DNA of 64,000 nucleotides from Erythrobacter donghaensis (GTDB taxonomy: Bacteria; Pseudomonadota; Alphaproteobacteria; Sphingomonadales; Sphingomonadaceae), in NCBI RefSeq assembly GCF_001557325.1, contig NZ_LSJS01000137.1, positions 14,589-78,588 on the forward strand. The letters are read 5' to 3'. The notes below the pieces were generated by a model, which worked only from the letters and a program-made list of their open reading frames with translations, was not told the DNA's origin and ran no database searches. The translations under genes were made by a program, and so were the position numbers. Below are positions 41,967 through 49,471 of this stretch, in pieces. Each line of letters opens with the position of its first letter. Positions within the stretch are counted from its first letter, which is position 1.

Positions 41967-43760
41967 CTATGGTCTAGCTTGTGCGAGTTTTGCTGCAACC
42001 TTAGATTTGTCAGGCGGCGGGGGCTTGTAGTGCGGCGCGGGGCCCTTGGGGGACCATTGCCCGGCCGGCACGTGATAGGCGTGGCACATCGCGCAGTCGC
42101 TCGGCACGATCTTGGCGCTCTTCACGGCGGTCGCCCCGAGATGGCAGTCGCGGCAGCTCTTGAGGTCGGGCATCAGCAGGTCGCTTGCCGCCTTCGAGGT
42201 TTCGGCCGCGTGGCAATCGGAGCACTTCTGCTTGGCGTGGGCGGCGTGGCTGAAATAGCCGCTGGTGAGGAAGCGTTCGGGGAAGTTGACCGGCATCAGG
42301 TCGGCCTGCCCCGTCGGGCCGGTGGTGGGCAGGTGGCACTCGGTGCACACGCCCCCGGTGGAGAGCGCGTTCGAAATGCCGATATAGGCGCGCACCGGAC
42401 GGCCGAAGTCCGCGCGATAGGGCGAGGCGCTGCCGAGCTGCCCCGGACGCTGGCGACCGGGCGCAATCGCCGGGCGCGGGCCTGAGGTAATCCGGGCGAG
42501 ATCCTCGGCGAGGTTCTTCACGCTGCCGTGGCGCAGCTTCCCGAACCCGCCGCCCGGCGTTCGGCCCGAGACGAGGCTGTGGCACGCCTCGCACGCCTGC
42601 TCCATCTCGACCGGCTTGAAGGTGACCTTGTCGTCCGTGGGCGCGTGGCAGTCCTTGCATTCGAGGGGTGCGCGATATTGCGCGAGGCTCACCGCCATGC
42701 GCGCCGCGCCGCCGCGCGGGTTCATGTGGACGTCGTGCGGGAAGACGAGGCCCGATTGCTCGACCGGCTTCGATCCCGCCGCCGCCCGGACAGGGTTGGC
42801 CGCGCCGAAGCTCGCGAAATAGAGCGGGCGGAACTGCGGGTGGGTCTTGCCGAAATCATGCGCGTTGGCGAGCGCCGTGTCGGTCAGGCGCGTGTTCAGG
42901 TCCTTGTGGCAATCGCCGCAGAAGGCCTCGCTCCCCGCCTGCGTGCGCACCGGGCCCTCGTGCTCGGAGTGGCAGGCGACGCAGCCGAGCGGGCCTTCCT
43001 TGCCGAAGCCCTGCGCGATCTGCCATTGCAGCGCATCGCCTTGCGAGAGCGGCGCCATCCCCTTGGCAAGCCGCGGCTTTTGCGCGTGATCGCCGATGTC
43101 CTCGTGGCACGAGAGGCAGGTCTCGTCCTGCACGCTCTCGAAGGCGGCGACGTGGCAGCTCTCGCAATTGTCGGCGAGGGTCTCGTGCTTGAGCGACAGC
43201 TCGCCGCTGGTCCAGGCGCTGTCCATCAGCACCGCGCCCGGGGTCTTGCCGGTGGGATCGGGCTTGGCCGGGGTGCGCAGCAGATGGCTCGCGACGGGCA
43301 GGGCGAGCAGCAGGAGGATGATCGCGCTGGCAAAAACCCAGCTCATTGCGCGCTTGGACGGCAGTTTGGAGGCGAGCGCGAAGCCGCGCAGCGCGTCGAT
43401 CTTGCCCTCGTCGGCCACGACCTGGCGGATGGTGATGGCGATGGTGCCATCGCCCTCGCGCGTCACCGCGAGGCGCGCCGCGCCGAGCGCCACCTCGCCG
43501 CCGGTGCGCGGGTCGATCACGCCTTGGGTGACCACCCGCCCGTCGAGCCCGAAACCCAGTGTGCCGATCGCCGCCACCGCCAGTGTGCCATCGGGCGCAA
43601 GGTCAATGGCGACATGGTGCTGCTCCACCGCGAGGTCGGGCAGGTGGATGTCGTTCTCGGCCGCGCGGCCGACGGTCAGGCGGGTCTGGTCGAGCGTCCG
43701 GTCGCGGACGATCTCGCGCCCGGCGGCGGTGAAGTCGATGGTGCGGATCAGGAAGGCCAT
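41967..43760 (-). CDS. Membrane-anchored FHA-like / decahaem cytochrome fusion
   Basis: 597 residues. Residues 1-110 read as an FHA-like domain (QTRLTVGRAAENDIHLPDLA, then VEQHHVAI); the GR pair is kept but the usual phosphothreonine-contacting Ser/Arg before the His are Glu/Gln, so phosphopeptide binding may be lost. A single helix WVFASAIILLLLALPVASHL (about 141-160) with Lys/Arg before it places FHA in the cytoplasm. The periplasmic part carries ten CXXCH motifs: CESCH, CLSCH, CVACH, CGDCH, CKDCH, CEACH, CTECH, CSDCH, CRDCH, CAMCH. It follows the cytochrome b gene by 10 bases. It probably takes electrons from that protein in the periplasm while its cytoplasmic domain contacts the FAD/FeS fusion or a regulator. 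Confidence 0.88.
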   Translation of the reverse strand: MAFLIRTIDFTAAGREIVRDRTLDQTRLTVGRAAENDIHLPDLAVEQHHVAIDLAPDGTLAVAAIGTLGFGLDGRVVTQGVIDPRTGGEVALGAARLAVTREGDGTIAITIRQVVADEGKIDALRGFALASKLPSKRAMSWVFASAIILLLLALPVASHLLRTPAKPDPTGKTPGAVLMDSAWTSGELSLKHETLADNCESCHVAAFESVQDETCLSCHEDIGDHAQKPRLAKGMAPLSQGDALQWQIAQGFGKEGPLGCVACHSEHEGPVRTQAGSEAFCGDCHKDLNTRLTDTALANAHDFGKTHPQFRPLYFASFGAANPVRAAAGSKPVEQSGLVFPHDVHMNPRGGAARMAVSLAQYRAPLECKDCHAPTDDKVTFKPVEMEQACEACHSLVSGRTPGGGFGKLRHGSVKNLAEDLARITSGPRPAIAPGRQRPGQLGSASPYRADFGRPVRAYIGISNALSTGGVCTECHLPTTGPTGQADLMPVNFPERFLTSGYFSHAAHAKQKCSDCHAAETSKAASDLLMPDLKSCRDCHLGATAVKSAKIVPSDCAMCHAYHVPAGQWSPKGPAPHYKPPPPDKSKVAAKLAQARP

Positions 43761-43770
43761 CGCAGCCCCC

Positions 43771-44649
43771 TCACCAGTAGTAGAACACGCTGATCACATG
43801 CGCGGTGAGCGCGGCGATCAGGGCGATGGTGAGAGGGATGTGGATGAACAGCCAGATCTCCAGCATCGCGCGGATGCGCAGCGCGCCGCGGATCTGGGCG
43901 AGCTGTTCGCGGCGTTTCTCGAGCAGCGCGGTGACGCGCGCCTCCGCCTCCGAGCCGGTGCCCATGCCGCGCAGCGCGCGCGCGGTCTTGCAGCCGGGGT
44001 AGCTCCCCGTCAGCCGCGCCAGAGCGCCGCCATAGAACACGTCCTGGCCGAGGGCTGCGATCACGAGATCGGCCTCGGCGCGCGCAAGCGGCTGCGCGGC
44101 GCTCTCCAGCTGCCGGTCGAGGGCGGTCAGCGCTTCGAGCATCTGCGCGCGCGTCATCTCCTTGCGGTTGGCCGAAAGGCTGGCGGGCAGGGTGGCGTAG
44201 ACGATCACCCCGTAGATCCCGGTCGCGATCACCAGCAGCATCAGCACATAGGCGAGCGTGTGGACGTTCCACCCGATCTGGAAGCCGGTGTGGAGCGTCC
44301 CCACCACGATCAGCGCAAGGCCGAGATAGACGTGGGCGGAGGTCCACGCCTTGAGGCTCCACGCGCCGGGATTGATGCGCCGTTTCCGCACTCCGAGCAG
44401 CGCGAGCCACAGGATCAGCCCGAAACCGATGGTGCCGAGCGTGTAGCCGTACCACGTGCCCCCGTTGGGACGCGGGTCGTGGTCGATCATCAGATAGCCC
44501 GCGATGCTCGCGCCGCTGAGGGCGAGCGCGATCCACAGCCAGCGGAAGCCCTTGTGCTTGAGGAAGCTGACATGGTCGCTGTCGCGCCGCCGCTCGTCCT
44601 GACTGAAGCGGCCCGTGCCGCCCGTCTTTGCCCCCGCCCTGCTTGCCAT
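43771..44649 (-). CDS. Membrane b-type cytochrome-like protein
   Basis: 292 residues. Membrane helices: GFRWLWIALALSGASIAGYL, YGYTLGTIGFGLILWLALLG, SAHVYLGLALIVVGTLHTGF, NVHTLAYVLMLLVIATGIYG and the C-terminal IWLFIHIPLTIALIAALTAH. His in SAHVYLG, GTLHTGF, NVHTLAY, FIHIPL and TAHVISV are placed to ligate haem b, like cytochrome b subunits of membrane reductases. A soluble helical segment (about 170-255) separates the fourth and last helices. The start overlaps the stop of the FAD/cNMP/FeS gene by one base (TGATG), so the pair are likely one complex: the FeS arm would reduce haem b, which passes electrons outward to the decahaem protein. Confidence 0.8.
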   Translation of the reverse strand: MASRAGAKTGGTGRFSQDERRRDSDHVSFLKHKGFRWLWIALALSGASIAGYLMIDHDPRPNGGTWYGYTLGTIGFGLILWLALLGVRKRRINPGAWSLKAWTSAHVYLGLALIVVGTLHTGFQIGWNVHTLAYVLMLLVIATGIYGVIVYATLPASLSANRKEMTRAQMLEALTALDRQLESAAQPLARAEADLVIAALGQDVFYGGALARLTGSYPGCKTARALRGMGTGSEAEARVTALLEKRREQLAQIRGALRIRAMLEIWLFIHIPLTIALIAALTAHVISVFYYW

Positions 44650-47186
44650 CACTCGACGTCCTCGGTGAGCTTGGCGAAGGTCAGGAACTTGTCGGGGGAA
44701 ACGCGGATCGCCGCGCCGGTGGGGCAGGCGCGCACGCAGGCCGGGCCGCCGTCGATCCCGGAGCACATGTCGCACTTGATCGCCTGCTTGGCCTTCTGCC
44801 CGCCCTCCTTCTCGGCCGCCTTCTTGCGCCACGAGTAGGAGGCCTCGCCCGGGCCGGGGCCCTTGCCGAACAGCATCCATTGCAGGAGGCTCGGCTTCTT
44901 GGGGGGCTTGGCGTCCATGCGGATCACGCCGTAGGGGCAATTGCGCTGGCAATTGCCGCAGCCGATGCAGGTGTCGTCGATGAAGACCTCGCCATCCGGC
45001 CCGCGCTTTATCGCGTTGGGCGGGCAATCGGCCATGCAATGCGGATGCTCGCAGTGGCGGCATGAGGTCGGCACGTGGAGGTGCGCGTAGGTCTTGCCCG
45101 CCTCGCGGTCGAGCCGCGAGAGGCCGTCGTGGCTGTCGGCGCAGGCCTTCTCGCAATTGTCGCAGCCGATGCACAGCTTCTCGTCGATCAGCAGCACGTC
45201 GGTCGCCTCGCCGATGCCGTTGTCGACCAGGAACTGCGCGGTCTGCGAATAGAGATCGACCGCGCCCGCAAATTCGTCCTTGCGGCTTTCGATGAAGGCA
45301 TTGGTGGCCCGCCGGCCGGCCATGTCCTTCAAGGCCCGCTCGCGCAGCGCGGGGCGCTTGTCCAGCAATGCGAGGAAGCCCTCGCCCGGCAGGCGGATCA
45401 CCTCGGACTTGATCGCCGCCTTGACCGTCGCCGTGCGCGCCGAGCCGTCGATCACCGCCATCTCGCCGAAATAGCTCCCGGCGGGGAGGTAGGAGAGAAA
45501 CACCGGCTTCTCGCCGACCTGCTTCTCGACGATCATCGACCCGCGGCGGATGATGAAGATGTCCTTGTCGTCCGCGCCTTCCGTGACGACCACTTCGCCC
45601 GCGCGCTTCTCCTCGACCCGCGCAGCCTCGACCAGCGGGGCGACATCCTCGCGCGTCAGGCCCGAACCGAACATCTGGAGCAGCTGCCGCTCGATCGAGA
45701 TGCGCTGGATCGCGGCCTTGGCAGACGGCACCTGCGATTGCAGCTTGAGCGCTGCAAGGCGCGAGATCTCGACCACGATGGTGTCCTCGGCCGCGCGGAT
45801 CGTCGCGCCGCGGCGGCGGCCCGAGATCAGCCCGACCTCGCCGAAGATCGATCCGGCCTCGATCGGGATGGTGATCGAGGGATCGGCCGGATTGACCTCC
45901 ACCGCCACCGAACCGCTGGCGATACCGAACAGCGATGATCCGGGCGCGTTGCGCTCGAAGATCACCTCGCCCGGAGCGTAGAACTTGGCCTCGCTGTCGA
46001 GCATGAACTCGCGCATCTGCAGCGGGTTCATGCCACCCAGGATCGAGACATTGGCGCGCAGGAATTCGAGCCATTCCTCGGTCGAGCGCTTGCCGGGAAG
46101 GCCAGCGAACTTGGCGGCGATGATCGGCTCGTCCGCAGGCTTCAGATCGGTGTTGCCGTTGATGAACTCGATGACGTCGTGGCCCTGGTTCATGCAGTGC
46201 TTGATCAGCGGATAGCCGGCGAGCGCGCCGATCACGAAGATCCCGGGCGCGGTGCTCTCGAACACCGGCGACAGCTTCGGGAAGGCGCCGCGGTCCTCGC
46301 TGGTGAACTCGATCCCGCAGTCCTCGACGAAGGCGCGCGGCGGGGCCGAGCCGATGCGCGCGATGATCCGGTCGCAGGGGATGCGGATTTCCCCGTCGCG
46401 GGTGGTGAGCGTGATCCAGCCGGGCTCGATCGCCTTGGTCTCGCTCTCGGTGCGCACCGTGAGCTTGCCTGCCTCGTGATCGGCCATCAGCGCGCTGACG
46501 TTCGCCGCCTTGGCGGTCGGGAACTCGGTGCCGCGGTTGAGGATCGAGACGGTGTTCCTCTGCGCCGGGTCTTCGGCGAGGCCGCGCGCGTTCTCGATCC
46601 CTGCGTCCCCGGTGCCGACGATGACGATATGCTCGTCGACATATTCGGTGGGATCGTCGAGCTGGTACTGCACGTGCGGCAGGTCCGCACCCGGACAGCG
46701 CATCAGGTTGGGGTTGCCCTGCGTGCCGATGGCGAGCACGACGTTCTCGGCCATCACCACCTCGCCGCTGGTCAGCTCGATCGCATAGGGCGGGGCGTGG
46801 CGCTGGAGTTCGCGCACGCTCTTCGTCCCATCGCGCGCGCGGGTGACGATCTGCTGGACCGAACCGGGAATGGCCTCCCCCGTGCCGCGGATCGCCTTGG
46901 CTTCGGCGTGATACTTCACGTTGACCTTGTGGCCCGCGATCTGTTCGTCCCAGATGCCCAGGATCGCCTCGCGCTTGCCCGCGTCGAAATCGATGTCGGA
47001 GCGCAGCACCAGATTGCTGGGCGTCGCCATGACGTGCTTGCCCTTCTGGTACTTGTAGATCGTGTCCGAGAGGTGGTCGGTCTTCTCGAGCAGGACATGG
47101 CTCAGCCCCAGCGCAGCTGCACGCGCGGCCGCGCTGAGGCCCGCCGGGCCCGAACCGATGATCGCGACTTTGAAAATCCCGCTCAC
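44649..47186 (-). CDS. FAD oxidoreductase - double cNMP-binding - 4x[4Fe-4S] ferredoxin fusion
   Basis: 845 residues from a GTG start after GGGGGAGG. Residues 1-330: thioredoxin-reductase-like FAD/NAD(P) fold with VAIIGSGPAGLSAAARA, a second Rossmann VIVGTGDAGIENARGLAE and VIGALAGYPLIKHCMNQG. No CxxC redox disulfide is seen. Residues about 380-500 and 500-640: two cyclic-nucleotide-binding domains, each with a phosphate-binding cassette (SIFGEVGLISGRRRGATI and YFGEMAVIDGSARTATVKA). Residues about 655-830: four cluster motifs of DmsB/NrfC type, CIGCDNCEKAC, CRHCEHPHCMADCPPNAI, CIGCGNCQRNCPYG and CDMCSGIDGGPACVRACPTG. It would carry electrons from a cytoplasmic reductant to the membrane cytochrome under cyclic-nucleotide control. 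First gene of its operon. Confidence 0.9.
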   Translation of the reverse strand: MSGIFKVAIIGSGPAGLSAAARAAALGLSHVLLEKTDHLSDTIYKYQKGKHVMATPSNLVLRSDIDFDAGKREAILGIWDEQIAGHKVNVKYHAEAKAIRGTGEAIPGSVQQIVTRARDGTKSVRELQRHAPPYAIELTSGEVVMAENVVLAIGTQGNPNLMRCPGADLPHVQYQLDDPTEYVDEHIVIVGTGDAGIENARGLAEDPAQRNTVSILNRGTEFPTAKAANVSALMADHEAGKLTVRTESETKAIEPGWITLTTRDGEIRIPCDRIIARIGSAPPRAFVEDCGIEFTSEDRGAFPKLSPVFESTAPGIFVIGALAGYPLIKHCMNQGHDVIEFINGNTDLKPADEPIIAAKFAGLPGKRSTEEWLEFLRANVSILGGMNPLQMREFMLDSEAKFYAPGEVIFERNAPGSSLFGIASGSVAVEVNPADPSITIPIEAGSIFGEVGLISGRRRGATIRAAEDTIVVEISRLAALKLQSQVPSAKAAIQRISIERQLLQMFGSGLTREDVAPLVEAARVEEKRAGEVVVTEGADDKDIFIIRRGSMIVEKQVGEKPVFLSYLPAGSYFGEMAVIDGSARTATVKAAIKSEVIRLPGEGFLALLDKRPALRERALKDMAGRRATNAFIESRKDEFAGAVDLYSQTAQFLVDNGIGEATDVLLIDEKLCIGCDNCEKACADSHDGLSRLDREAGKTYAHLHVPTSCRHCEHPHCMADCPPNAIKRGPDGEVFIDDTCIGCGNCQRNCPYGVIRMDAKPPKKPSLLQWMLFGKGPGPGEASYSWRKKAAEKEGGQKAKQAIKCDMCSGIDGGPACVRACPTGAAIRVSPDKFLTFAKLTEDVE

Positions 47187-47296
47187 CTATCCTCCCCCTC
47201 GCGGATAGATCGCCCCCTGCACTGCACCATACCCAAAACCGCCCCCGATGCCAGAGCGAATTGCCCCTGCATTGCGCCAGTGCTAGCGATGCGCAC

Positions 47297-48247
47297 ATGG
47301 GACAGGGCAAAACGCTGCCTGAGGGCGGATCATCGAAGGCGGGCTGGGTCTTGCTGGGGGCAGCGCTGCTGCTGGCGGCAGGCTCGATCGGATTCAACAT
47401 CTATCAGGGCGCGGGCGGACCCGCCGAGCCTGCGGCGGCGACGGGCGGCGAAGGCTCGATCGAGGCGCTGCGCGCCGCGGCCGAGGCCTCGACCGACGAT
47501 GCCGGCCCGTGGGGCGACCTTGCCTTCGCCTATTTCAACCAGGGCCAATACGAGGAAGCCGCCGCCGCCTATCGCCGCGCGGTCGCCATCGCGCCGGGCG
47601 AGGCGGTGCTGTGGTCGGCGCTCGGCGAGACGCTGGTTCTGGCGAGCAAGCGCGACCCGATCCCGGCCGAAGCCTTGCAGGCGTTCCAGAAGGCGGTGTC
47701 GCTCGACCCCGAGGACCCGCGCGGGCGCTATTTCCTCGCCGCGAAGAAGGACCTCGACAAGGATCACGAGGGTGCGATTGCCGCATGGCTCGATCTGCTC
47801 GCCGATTCGCCGCAGGGCGCGCCGTGGGAAGCCGATCTGGTGCGCACCATCGAGCAGGTCGGGCAGATCAACAAGATCGACGTCGCCGCGCGCATCGCCA
47901 AGGCGCAAGCGGAGCGGAAGCCCGCGCTGATCGCACCTGGATCGGGCGCGGTGGCGGGCGATCAGGCCTCCTCGTCGCTGCGCGGGCCGACGGCAGCGGA
48001 CGTCGCGGCGGCTGGCGCGATGAAGCCGAGCGAGCAGCGCCAGATGGCCGAAGGCATGGTCGAACAGCTCGAGGCGCGGCTGGCAAAGGAGCCCAGGAAC
48101 CTTGATGGCTGGGTGATGCTGATCCGCAGCCGCATGACGCTGGGCGAGCCGGCCAAGGCCAGGGCCGCGCTCGACGCGGCGGTCAAGGCCAACCCGGCCA
48201 ACGCGGCGCAACTGCGCGAGGCGGCGGCGCAGCTGGGGGTCAGGTAA
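47297..48247 (+). CDS. CcmI/CcmH-type TPR protein of cytochrome c maturation
   Basis: 316 residues. One N-terminal helix (AGWVLLGAALLLAAGSIGFN) anchors periplasmic TPR repeats: DAGPWGDLAFAYFNQGQYEE, YRRAVAIAPGEAVLWSALGE and AFQKAVSLDPEDPRGRYFLA, plus a C-terminal helical part with NLDGWVMLIRSRMTLGEPAK. This layout matches the C-terminal TPR part of CcmI/NrfG, which holds apocytochromes for haem attachment. The remaining ccm genes are not adjacent, so it may be a second copy dedicated to the multihaem proteins. It is divergent from the FAD/cNMP/FeS operon across 110 bases and overlaps the 3' end of the convergent PAP2 gene by eight bases. A TPR protein of another role is possible. Confidence 0.78.
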   Translation: MGQGKTLPEGGSSKAGWVLLGAALLLAAGSIGFNIYQGAGGPAEPAAATGGEGSIEALRAAAEASTDDAGPWGDLAFAYFNQGQYEEAAAAYRRAVAIAPGEAVLWSALGETLVLASKRDPIPAEALQAFQKAVSLDPEDPRGRYFLAAKKDLDKDHEGAIAAWLDLLADSPQGAPWEADLVRTIEQVGQINKIDVAARIAKAQAERKPALIAPGSGAVAGDQASSSLRGPTAADVAAAGAMKPSEQRQMAEGMVEQLEARLAKEPRNLDGWVMLIRSRMTLGEPAKARAALDAAVKANPANAAQLREAAAQLGVR

Positions 48248-49262
48248 CCGGCTGGCGCAGCGGCCCGCGCGCGGGATCATGGGCCTCGATCCGGCGGAAC
48301 ACGGCGGTGGTGATGGCGATCGCCAGCGCCGTCAGGGCTAGCCCTGCGACCACGTCGACCCAATAGTGCCAGCGGGTCGCGACGGCCTCGAACACGATGA
48401 ACACGAACAGCGGCAAATAGGCGATGCCGAGCCAGCGCGCGTGTTTCCAGGCATAGCACAGGAACACCGCCGATGAGGCGACATGCAGCGAGGGCATGGC
48501 GGCGACCGCGGCGAACAGGAACGCGCTGCCCTCGCTCGCGATCCATGCCCGCTCCCCGGCGGCGAGCGCGAGGTAGCCGCCGTGCATGTGCTGCTGGCGC
48601 GCCGTCTCCAGCGCATTGGCGCCCGGCTCGTAGAGGAACGGGCCGACCGCCGGCATGATGCAATAGGCCAGCGCGCCCAGCACATGCACCAGCATCGCGG
48701 CGAAGATGACTTTGCGGAAAATGATGAAGGCTTGCATCGAATGGACGATGATGCTGCCGGCGAACATCGCCAGGAAGGCGAACAGGTAGAGATGCTCGCC
48801 CGCCGGCATCACTGTTTCGGCAAGGTGGTGCACCCCGAACGCCAGATCGACCAGCGGCCGGACCACCTGGTCGGTCTGCCAGTAGAGCCCGTCCCACAGG
48901 CGCGGGTTGATGAGGCTCATCCACAGCTTGATGTTGAAATGGGTGATCAGGATGACGGCATAGGCGAAGGCGGCCGCGGCATAGTAGACCAGCCGCATCG
49001 TCTGCTTCGCCAGCACCAGGATCGCGCCCAGCAGGGCGATCAGCGACAGCGGGACGCCGTAGCTCATCCCCGTGAAGGCCAGCGACTGGCCCGAGGGGAG
49101 CGAGATCGCGAGGTCGAGCGATGCCGCGATCACGCCCCCTGCCGCCGCGAAGCACAGGGCCAGGATCAGCTCCGGAAAGGGGACGAAGAAAATCAGCTTC
49201 GCGCGGCGCGACACTGTGAGCGATTGTGTGTCTTCAACCGCAATCGGCTTCATCAGGTTCAT
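48240..49262 (-). CDS. PAP2 superfamily (inositolphosphotransferase-like) membrane protein
   Basis: 340 residues with about eight hydrophobic helices. The PAP2 catalytic motifs are AAMPSLHVASSAVFL and ATRWHYWVDVVAGLALT, giving the His pair and Asp, with an upstream Lys/Arg region at IIFRKVIF less clear. The layout (AMPSLH, long N-terminal membrane domain) matches the Aur1/Ipt1-like branch, which in bacteria is often attached to lipid phosphate head-group transfer. A second ATG three codons in is possible. It is a single-gene unit between the CcmI-like and gdhA genes; no pathway partner is visible. Confidence 0.82.
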   Translation of the reverse strand: MNLMKPIAVEDTQSLTVSRRAKLIFFVPFPELILALCFAAAGGVIAASLDLAISLPSGQSLAFTGMSYGVPLSLIALLGAILVLAKQTMRLVYYAAAAFAYAVILITHFNIKLWMSLINPRLWDGLYWQTDQVVRPLVDLAFGVHHLAETVMPAGEHLYLFAFLAMFAGSIIVHSMQAFIIFRKVIFAAMLVHVLGALAYCIMPAVGPFLYEPGANALETARQQHMHGGYLALAAGERAWIASEGSAFLFAAVAAMPSLHVASSAVFLCYAWKHARWLGIAYLPLFVFIVFEAVATRWHYWVDVVAGLALTALAIAITTAVFRRIEAHDPARGPLRQPVT

Positions 49263-49390
49263 GCGCGGGGAAATGTCTTTTCGTAAGATGCGGCAGGGCA
49301 GGATTTGCAGAAAAACAGCGCGTCCGCCCCTTGGTTACGATTTCATGGCGGAAAAATGACAAACTGCCAAAGAAAACCAACCTGCCTTAA

Positions 49391-49420
49391 CGAAAACGAG
49401 GCCCGGCATGCCGGACCTCG
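49391..49420 (-). terminator. Intrinsic terminator of gdhA
   Basis: On the minus strand the hairpin arms CGAGG-CCGGC and GCCGG-CCTCG are separated by two bases with one wobble pair, and are followed at once by TTTTCGTT. It lies about 50 bases past the gdhA stop. This is the clearest intrinsic terminator in the window. Confidence 0.8.
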
Positions 49421-49438
49421 CATCGTTTCACGCGATTC

Positions 49439-49459
49439 CCGCTCCCGCCGGGGGAGCGG
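49439..49459. repeat. Second hairpin downstream of gdhA
   Basis: Perfect eight-base arms CCGCTCCC and GGGAGCGG with a five-base loop (GCCGG) lie between the gdhA stop and the terminator. No T-run follows. It may stabilise the gdhA 3' end. Confidence 0.5.
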
Positions 49460-49471
49460 TGCGGGCAGGGC

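Noticed and set aside
43771-47400. A 1,209-codon frame spanning the FAD/cNMP/FeS region and the cytochrome b gene
   Set aside because: Over 44649-47186 it reads Arg/Gly-rich nonsense, whereas the other frame gives clear FAD, cNMP and ferredoxin motifs. Only its last part is real and is listed as the cytochrome b protein.
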